This document shows, piece by piece, positions 6,249-11,035 of a stretch of 11,035 nucleotides of DNA. The position numbers and the translations under genes are program-made. The stretch is from JBCCRH01 sp039208045 (GTDB lineage: Bacteria > Bacteroidota > Bacteroidia > Chitinophagales > Saprospiraceae): the NCBI GenBank assembly GCA_039208045.1, contig JBCCRH010000188.1, forward strand, positions 1 through 11,035, written 5' to 3'. How positions within the stretch are numbered: position 1 is the stretch's first letter; each line of letters begins with the position of its first letter. The notes below the pieces were generated by a model. It did not search any database. It saw only the letters and a program-made list of their open reading frames with translations, and was not told the origin of the DNA.

Positions 6249-7835
6249 CTATGAAACCTCTTCATCTGTGAAGTGGAACAGCACTTTGGGGTGGTTTTCT
6301 TGAGCCATCTGCAAGGCCCAAGCGGATTCTGCTAAAAATACCAGATTCATATGCTTATCCCTTGCTATATCTCGCTTTCGGCGGCTCATAAATTCTTTTA
6401 GTGCTACCTTATCTGTGCAAGTCACCCAACAGGCTTTGTGCAAATTGACCGGCTCATAAGAGCAGGTTGCCCCATACTCATTTTTTAATCGATATTGAAT
6501 GACTTCAAACTGAAGCGCCCCTACTGTTCCAATAATTTTCCGCCCATTTAATTCTTTGGTGAAAAGCTGGGCTACGCCCTCATCCATTAGCTGTTCGAGG
6601 CCCTTATTAAGCTGTTTAGACTTTAGCGGATCATCATTGTTGACATATCTGAATTGCTCTGGCGAAAAGCTAGGAATTCCCTTGAAATGGAGCACCTCTC
6701 CTTCTGTGACGGTATCGCCGATCTTGAAGTTACCAGAGTCGTACAATCCGATTACATCTCCTGGGAACGCTTCGTCTACTACTGTTTTTTTGGACGCCAT
6801 AAAAGAGGTAGGATTCGAAAACTTCATCTTTCGATTTTGGCGCACATGCAAGTAAGGAGTATTGCGTTGGAACGTGCCTGAGCATACTCGCATAAAAGCA
6901 ATACGATCACGGTGCTTAGGATCCATATTGGCATGAATCTTAAATACAAAGCCCGCAAATTTATCTTCTTTTGGGTTAACCGTTCGCTCCTCTGTAGTGC
7001 GCGGCAGTGGCCCCGGTGCAATATCGACAAAGCAATCCAACAGTTCTTTTACCCCAAAGTTATTAATGGCGCTGCCAAAGAATACCGGAGAGAATTCAGA
7101 ATTGAGATACCCCTCTTGTTCAAAGTCTGGATATACCTCCTGAATCATAGTGACCTCTTCCCGCAGTTCTTCAGCGGCAGCTGCTCCCACTTCTTGCTCT
7201 AAGCGAGGATCATCCAAATCGGTAATTTCAATAATCTCTTCTTCACGCTGCTTACCGTGCGCACGGAAGAGCACCAGTTTATTTTCGTAGATATTGTATA
7301 CCCCTTTAAAGCGCTGCCCCATCCCAATCGGCCAGCTTAGTGGAATGACGTTGATCCCTAATTTCTGCTCTATTTCATCCAGCAAATCAAAGCCATCTTT
7401 TCCTTCTCTATCCAGTTTATTGATAAAAACAATGATAGGTGTTTTGCGCATTCGGCACACTTCTACTAGCTTTTCCGTTTGCATCTCCACCCCTTTTGCT
7501 ACATCAATCACCACAATTACGCTATCCACTGCCGTTAGGGTACGGTAAGTATCTTCTGCAAAATCCTGGTGACCAGGTGTATCTAGGATATTAATTTTTA
7601 CATCTCGATAGTTGAATGCCATCACAGAGGTAGCTACGGAGATACCACGCTGGCGTTCAATCTCCATAAAGTCGGAAGTAGCACCGCGCTTAATTTTGTT
7701 CGACTTCACTGCGCCGGCTACCTGAATGGCCCCCCCAAAAAGCAATAATTTTTCTGTTAAGGTAGTTTTTCCTGCATCCGGATGGCTAATAATTCCGAAT
7801 GTACGCCTCTTGTCGAGTTCTAAGATTGCTTGCAT
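6249..7835 (-). CDS. prfC: Peptide chain release factor 3 (RF3 GTPase)
   Basis: 528 residues, close to the 529 of E. coli RF3. This translational GTPase removes release factors RF1/RF2 from the ribosome after peptide release, recycling them. The G1 loop is SHPDAGKT at 17-24, with the RF3-type 'SHPDAGKTTLTEKLLLFGG' context. The switch I region is RGISV at 63-67, G3 is DTPGH at 85-89 and G4 is NKLD at 139-142. The EF-Tu-like domain II and RF3 C-terminal domain follow without interruption. The ATG at 7835 is chosen. An in-frame TTG at 7892 would add 19 residues, but that extension would be encoded across the promoter, and family members start where the ATG does. It is divergent from the antiporter gene and 99 bases upstream of the parA operon, which has its own promoter. 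Confidence 0.96.
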   Translation of the reverse strand: MQAILELDKRRTFGIISHPDAGKTTLTEKLLLFGGAIQVAGAVKSNKIKRGATSDFMEIERQRGISVATSVMAFNYRDVKINILDTPGHQDFAEDTYRTLTAVDSVIVVIDVAKGVEMQTEKLVEVCRMRKTPIIVFINKLDREGKDGFDLLDEIEQKLGINVIPLSWPIGMGQRFKGVYNIYENKLVLFRAHGKQREEEIIEITDLDDPRLEQEVGAAAAEELREEVTMIQEVYPDFEQEGYLNSEFSPVFFGSAINNFGVKELLDCFVDIAPGPLPRTTEERTVNPKEDKFAGFVFKIHANMDPKHRDRIAFMRVCSGTFQRNTPYLHVRQNRKMKFSNPTSFMASKKTVVDEAFPGDVIGLYDSGNFKIGDTVTEGEVLHFKGIPSFSPEQFRYVNNDDPLKSKQLNKGLEQLMDEGVAQLFTKELNGRKIIGTVGALQFEVIQYRLKNEYGATCSYEPVNLHKACWVTCTDKVALKEFMSRRKRDIARDKHMNLVFLAESAWALQMAQENHPKVLFHFTDEEVS

Positions 7836-7860
7836 AATAGAATTGCTGAATTTGCGGCTG

Positions 7861-7893
7861 CAAAGGTACGGAGAAAAGTTAGCTCCTATCAAA
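7861..7893 (-). promoter_or_regulatory. Promoter of prfC
   Basis: On the minus strand TTTG (7893-7890) is followed after 21 bases by TACCTTTG (7868-7861), a full match to the Bacteroidota -7 consensus. The box ends 25 bases before the ATG at 7835. It uses the same 8-base box as the parA operon promoter. Its position also argues against translation starting at the upstream TTG. Confidence 0.65.
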
Positions 7894-7954
7894 ACTTAAA
7901 TGGAGTTTTTGGCTTTTGTTAATAGGTGCTACTAAAAGATTGAAGATTAAATAG

Positions 7955-7962
7955 TAATTTTG
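7955..7962 (+). promoter_or_regulatory. Possible -7 box for the antiporter gene
   Basis: TAATTTTG matches TAnnTTTG exactly and lies 70 bases before the ATG at 8033. No TTG is found at the usual 19-21 base distance upstream, so the promoter is weak or regulated, or the match is by chance. Confidence 0.35.
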
Positions 7963-8032
7963 GTTGCTCCCGAAGAAAGCAAAAGCGACCCTTGCTCAGC
8001 CAAAATCAATATAATTTCCCAATTTCTCTTGT

Positions 8033-9904
8033 ATGCTAGAACTTGCAGGTATTATCATTCTAGGTATTTTTGCGCAGTGGTTGGCTTGGCGAATCAAGGT
8101 CCCTGCAATACTACCACTCATCCTTATCGGTTTGTTAGTAGGGCCAATTTCTTCTCTTTTTACTGAAGATGGGAAGAAGCTGCTAGAACCGATCTTTGAG
8201 GGAGAAAACGGAGGTATCTTTCCTGCTAAATATCTATTTTCTTTCGTTTCTCTAGCAATCGGAATTATTCTATTTGAAGGTGGGCTCACGCTAAAACGCC
8301 GTGAAATTGCAGGGGTGGGGCCTGTTATTCTCAAGCTCACCACACTGGGGTCGATAGTCACTTTTATCGGTGCAGGCTTAGCTGCACACTTTATCATGGG
8401 ACTAAGCTGGCCCATATCATTTCTATTTGGGGGGCTCATTATTGTGACGGGGCCTACCGTTATTGCTCCCATTCTTCAGAACGTTCCGCTTAACCGCAAT
8501 ATCTCGACCGTTCTAAAATGGGAGGGTATACTTATCGATCCTATTGGCGCTTTAGTGGCGGTTTTAGTATTTGAGTTTATTCGTAGTTCTGAAGGTGGCA
8601 TGGCTTTTACCTCACATGCTTTGATTCAGTTCATTCAAATCATCCTTATTGGTTTAGCTTTGGGAGCTTTGTCCGCACTAACTCTTTTTCAGCTGATCAA
8701 ACACGAGCTTTTACCCCATTATCTACTCAATGTATTTACCCTAGCTTTTGTCTTGGGCGTATTTGTGCTATCGGATGTACTAGCTCATGAATCCGGTCTT
8801 CTCTCTGTAGTAGTTATGGGTACCGTGCTAGGGAATCTGGACGTACCACGACTGAAGGATATTCTCTATTTTAAAGAATCCATCAGCGTTCTTCTTATCT
8901 CTATCCTTTTTATTCTCTTGGCTGCCAATATCGATATTAGTGACTTGGAGATTGTATTTTATGATTGGCGTGCGCTTATGCTGTTTGGGACAGTAGCCTT
9001 GATCCTGCGCCCACTTGGAGTCTTTTTGAGCACATATGGCTCAGAGCTTTCGCTCAATGAAAAACTATTTATTTCTTGGGTAGGACCGCGAGGAATTGTA
9101 GCAGCAGGTATCGCTTCGCTCTTTGGGCTTACCCTAGTAAATGATGGTGTTGCTGGAGCGGAGTATATTACTCCACTAGTTTTTATGATTGTTTTGGGAA
9201 CAGTTTTACTCAATGCTACCACAGCTAGAGTAGTCGCTCGACTGCTAAGAGTCACCCAGGATGCCTCAGATGGTATTCTTTTTATCGGAGCAAATACCGC
9301 AGCACGTACCATCGCTAAGTATTTGCAACAGAACAATCGCCATGTAGTGCTGATCGATAACAACGAAAGCAGTATCAATAAGGCTCACGATATGGGGCTG
9401 GAGGGCTTTGTCGTCAATGTTTATAATGAAGACCTTGAAGACTACTTCGAACTGCTCGACATGGGCTACCTTATCGCCATGACGAGTAGTACGGACGTTA
9501 ATGAGTACGCCGTTAAAAAATACGAAAATATCTTTGGTGAGAATGGAACCTTTCGTCTGATTTCACCAGAGGAACTTAACCAATCTGTTAGTGAACTTCC
9601 CGATCAAGGCATCTTCTCTTACAATGATGACTTTCTTAATATTAGCGAAATTGCTCGTGATTTCCCTACTCTACATGAAGTGGAAGTCAATAATAAAAAC
9701 CACTTCCATCAATTACTACAGCTGGTCAATAGCGATTTTAAGATCGCTCCTATTTTTACGAAAAGTAGTTCTGGTGAGCTACAGCTCATCCCTGTAGATG
9801 TAGACAGCGTCAAAATAGAAGAAGGACTTAAGCTAGTGTATTTAGGCAAAGAACTAGATCAACATCTCATTGACTCCATCGTTACAGAAGATCAATCTAA
9901 ATAA
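8033..9904 (+). CDS. Cation/proton antiporter (CPA1/NhaP-like) with C-terminal RCK-like domain
   Basis: 623 residues. The first ~400 form the Na+/H+ exchanger domain: about twelve hydrophobic segments starting at residue 4, with TGPTVIAP at 139-146, the transport-site helix EGILIDPIGA at 164-173 (Asp 169), and GPRGIVAAGI at 351-360 with the conserved Arg 353. It would exchange Na+ or K+ for protons across the inner membrane, for pH and salt homeostasis. Residues ~413-510 form a TrkA-N/RCK-like Rossmann fold (ILFIGANTAARTIAKYL, then VVLIDNN with acidic Asp 442, typical of NAD-type binding). A TrkA-C-like tail follows (~550-610). Two features are unusual: the residue before Asp 169 is Ile rather than the Asn common in CPA1, and the glycine motif reads GANTAA rather than GxGxxG. 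It starts at ATG 8033 (IIILGIFAQWLAWRI as first helix), without a clear Shine-Dalgarno sequence. Divergent from prfC. Ion specificity is not readable. Confidence 0.92.
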   Translation: MLELAGIIILGIFAQWLAWRIKVPAILPLILIGLLVGPISSLFTEDGKKLLEPIFEGENGGIFPAKYLFSFVSLAIGIILFEGGLTLKRREIAGVGPVILKLTTLGSIVTFIGAGLAAHFIMGLSWPISFLFGGLIIVTGPTVIAPILQNVPLNRNISTVLKWEGILIDPIGALVAVLVFEFIRSSEGGMAFTSHALIQFIQIILIGLALGALSALTLFQLIKHELLPHYLLNVFTLAFVLGVFVLSDVLAHESGLLSVVVMGTVLGNLDVPRLKDILYFKESISVLLISILFILLAANIDISDLEIVFYDWRALMLFGTVALILRPLGVFLSTYGSELSLNEKLFISWVGPRGIVAAGIASLFGLTLVNDGVAGAEYITPLVFMIVLGTVLLNATTARVVARLLRVTQDASDGILFIGANTAARTIAKYLQQNNRHVVLIDNNESSINKAHDMGLEGFVVNVYNEDLEDYFELLDMGYLIAMTSSTDVNEYAVKKYENIFGENGTFRLISPEELNQSVSELPDQGIFSYNDDFLNISEIARDFPTLHEVEVNNKNHFHQLLQLVNSDFKIAPIFTKSSSGELQLIPVDVDSVKIEEGLKLVYLGKELDQHLIDSIVTEDQSK

Positions 9905-9916
9905 GTCTGAAATCGA

Positions 9917-9938
9917 GCACAAGTCGGAGCCTTTGTGC
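9917..9938 (+). terminator. Weak hairpin after the antiporter gene
   Basis: GCACAA (9917-9922) and TTGTGC (9933-9938) form a 6-bp stem with a 10-base loop, 13 bases after the antiporter stop codon. Only a short CTTT follows, so this is a poor intrinsic terminator. Position is the main support. Confidence 0.25.
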
Positions 9939-10076
9939 CTTTACAAAATGGAAAATACAACGAGGCGAACAGTAGGTTTCCAGAACAAATAGCGCATCTT
10001 GATAGTTAAATATAGGCTAAAAGATAGGATTCATTCTGTTTATAAAAGTAATGCTAAAATTTTTTAACTCCTAGTA

Positions 10077-10095
10077 GACCACTATCTTAGAGGTC
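10077..10095. promoter_or_regulatory. Operator-like imperfect palindrome upstream of the TetR gene
   Basis: The 19-base element reads GACC-A-CTA-TCT-TAG-A-GGTC. Seven of eight base pairs match around a TCT centre; the single break is A opposite A. It lies 41 bases before the TetR-family start codon. Size and position fit an autoregulatory operator of the kind TetR-family repressors often bind, but binding is inferred. Confidence 0.4.
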
Positions 10096-10136
10096 GAATA
10101 TAAACAAACAGTATTTAACCAGCCACTCCTTGTCCT

Positions 10137-10820
10137 ATGGCCATTACAATCCAAATAAAGCTCAACGAACAGCTCTACTTACGTGACCCACAAGAAACCA
10201 AGCTTGGCAGACGAATTATTCAGCACAGCATCTACCTTATTGATGAAATTGGTTTCGAACGGTTTACCTTCAAAAAATTAGCAGATGCCATCGATTCTAC
10301 CGAAGCATCTGTCTATCGCTATTTTGAAAATAAGCATTTGCTGCTGGTCTACCTTTTATGCTGGTACTGGGAATGGATGAAGTTCCGGATCGACTACAAT
10401 ACCATGAATATTGATGATCCGAAGGCTAAATTAACTATTGCTATTTCTTCCATAGTTGATACTGCCAAGCGAAATACTTCTATCGACTTCGTAGACGAAG
10501 ATGTCCTACATCGCATCGTCGTAGAGGAAGGCACAAAGGCTTATCACACTAAACAAGTCGATAAAGAGAATAAAAAGGGGTTTTATCTCACCTACAAAGC
10601 ACTCAACCATAAGATCGCAAAGATCATCAAGGAAATCAATACAGAATATCCCTATCCCAATGCACTAGCCAGTACCTTGTTGGAAATGGCGAATAATCAT
10701 ATTTATTTCGCCCAACACTTACCGTCTATGACGGATGTTACTATAAAGGGTGGCAATTTGACGGAAGTCGAAGAATTATTAAAATCTTTCGCTTTCGGGC
10801 TCATCTGCAAGGATAACTAG
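10137..10820 (+). CDS. TetR/AcrR-family transcriptional regulator
   Basis: 227 residues. A polar N-terminal extension (1-20) precedes the DNA-binding domain at ~22-70. It ends in the classical helix-turn-helix FTFKKLADAIDSTEASVYRYF (43-63), with the TetR signature VYRYFENKHLLL at 59-70. The remaining ~155 residues are helical with no recognisable ligand motif. Such C-terminal regions bind small ligands and form the dimer. An aromatic cluster (CWYWEW, 75-80) directly after the DNA-binding domain could contribute to a hydrophobic ligand pocket. It starts at ATG 10137. No co-directional target gene is visible; the antiporter 232 bases upstream is a possible but unproven target. The palindrome at 10077-10095 suggests autoregulation. 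Converges on the small reading frame at the window's end, sharing stop-codon bases. Confidence 0.9.
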   Translation: MAITIQIKLNEQLYLRDPQETKLGRRIIQHSIYLIDEIGFERFTFKKLADAIDSTEASVYRYFENKHLLLVYLLCWYWEWMKFRIDYNTMNIDDPKAKLTIAISSIVDTAKRNTSIDFVDEDVLHRIVVEEGTKAYHTKQVDKENKKGFYLTYKALNHKIAKIIKEINTEYPYPNALASTLLEMANNHIYFAQHLPSMTDVTIKGGNLTEVEELLKSFAFGLICKDN

Positions 10821-11014
10821 GGCCTCACAGGATATACTTTTGCTGCTTCTCCGACACATCTCACAGCTTGTTGGACAGCTGCTTGCTGCTGTGAAGTAAG
10901 CGTGATCGTCCGCTTAGTATCTTTGTAATAAACTCTGATCTTTTCTATTTTGGCACTAGCCATTCGATAAAAGGCATCTAGTGGTACAATGCAGGAGTGA
11001 TGGTAAATACGCAT
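10817..11014 (-). CDS. Hypothetical small protein, possibly the C-terminal part of a longer gene
   Basis: The minus-strand frame runs from an ATG at 11014 to a TAG at 10817-10819 (65 residues) and stays open for seven more codons to the right edge, so the true start may lie outside the window. It is the only plausible coding content of the last ~215 bases and converges with the TetR gene. The protein is basic, with an N-terminal RIYHHSCIVPLDAF stretch and a C-terminal glutamine/alanine-rich helix-like part (QQQAAVQQAV). The first stretch faintly resembles the RxHRSxxVNL segment near the C-terminus of LytTR DNA-binding domains, but the key Asn is absent and the match is too short to rely on. 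No function assigned. Confidence 0.45.
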   Translation of the reverse strand: MRIYHHSCIVPLDAFYRMASAKIEKIRVYYKDTKRTITLTSQQQAAVQQAVRCVGEAAKVYPVRP

Positions 11015-11035
11015 ATTCGTTTCTGAATCAAAAAC

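Larger units (their letters stand above)
9905..10136. other. Intergenic region between antiporter and TetR genes
   Basis: 232 bases, AT-rich in its second half. It contains a weak hairpin after the antiporter (9917-9938) and the operator-like palindrome (10077-10095). No reading frame was seen and no clear TAnnTTTG box on the plus strand, so the TetR promoter is not identified. Confidence 0.5.

Noticed and set aside
7836..7892. TTG-initiated 19-residue N-terminal extension of prfC.
   Set aside because: It would cover the TACCTTTG/TTTG promoter, and RF3 proteins begin at the ATG with MQAILELDKRRTFGIISHPD-like sequence.
7996..8472. 158-residue reading frame on the minus strand.
   Set aside because: It lies opposite the well-supported antiporter gene; its proline/serine-rich composition is that of an antisense shadow.
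8959..9378. 139-residue minus-strand reading frame.
   Set aside because: Opposite the antiporter coding region, no family features, low-complexity Ser/Thr/Pro composition.

Overview
The window looks like ordinary chromosomal DNA from a member of the Bacteroidota, probably a Saprospiraceae/Lewinella-like or related marine lineage. Three things point there: a DUF5916 outer-membrane-type protein; a TlpA-like thioredoxin with a DUF4369-like front half, both typical of the phylum; and promoter-like sites of the Bacteroidota form (TTG/TTTG at -33, TAnnTTTG at -7) in front of several genes, together with weak or absent Shine-Dalgarno sequences. Species cannot be named from the sequence alone. No RNA gene, insertion sequence, phage gene or CRISPR array was found.

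Layout. Bases 1-1628 (+) are the C-terminal part of a DUF5916 protein whose start lies outside the window. It converges on a secreted TlpA/ResA-like thioredoxin (1644-3002, -), and an inverted repeat sits at the shared 3' ends. A 326-bp divergent spacer follows, with promoter-like sites on both strands, a strong 12-bp hairpin and a split direct repeat. Next come a small membrane protein of unknown function and a membrane-anchored family 2 glycosyltransferase (3329-4976, +), probably one transcription unit. They converge on a two-gene minus-strand unit: an unrecognised 131-residue protein followed by a ParA-type ATPase (6149 to 4982). Upstream on the same strand is prfC, peptide chain release factor 3 (6249-7835). 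prfC diverges from a cation/proton antiporter with a C-terminal RCK-like nucleotide-binding domain (8033-9904, +). A TetR-family regulator follows (10137-10820, +), with an operator-like imperfect palindrome upstream. A small minus-strand reading frame of unknown nature reaches the right edge.

How the genes relate. Most are housekeeping or envelope genes in short independent units: envelope redox, envelope glycan or lipid glycosylation, translation termination, ion homeostasis. The parts least explained by known biology are the orphan ParA with its unknown small partner, the structured 3003-3328 spacer, and the possible TetR operator. I see no clear evidence of a new defence or mobile system.
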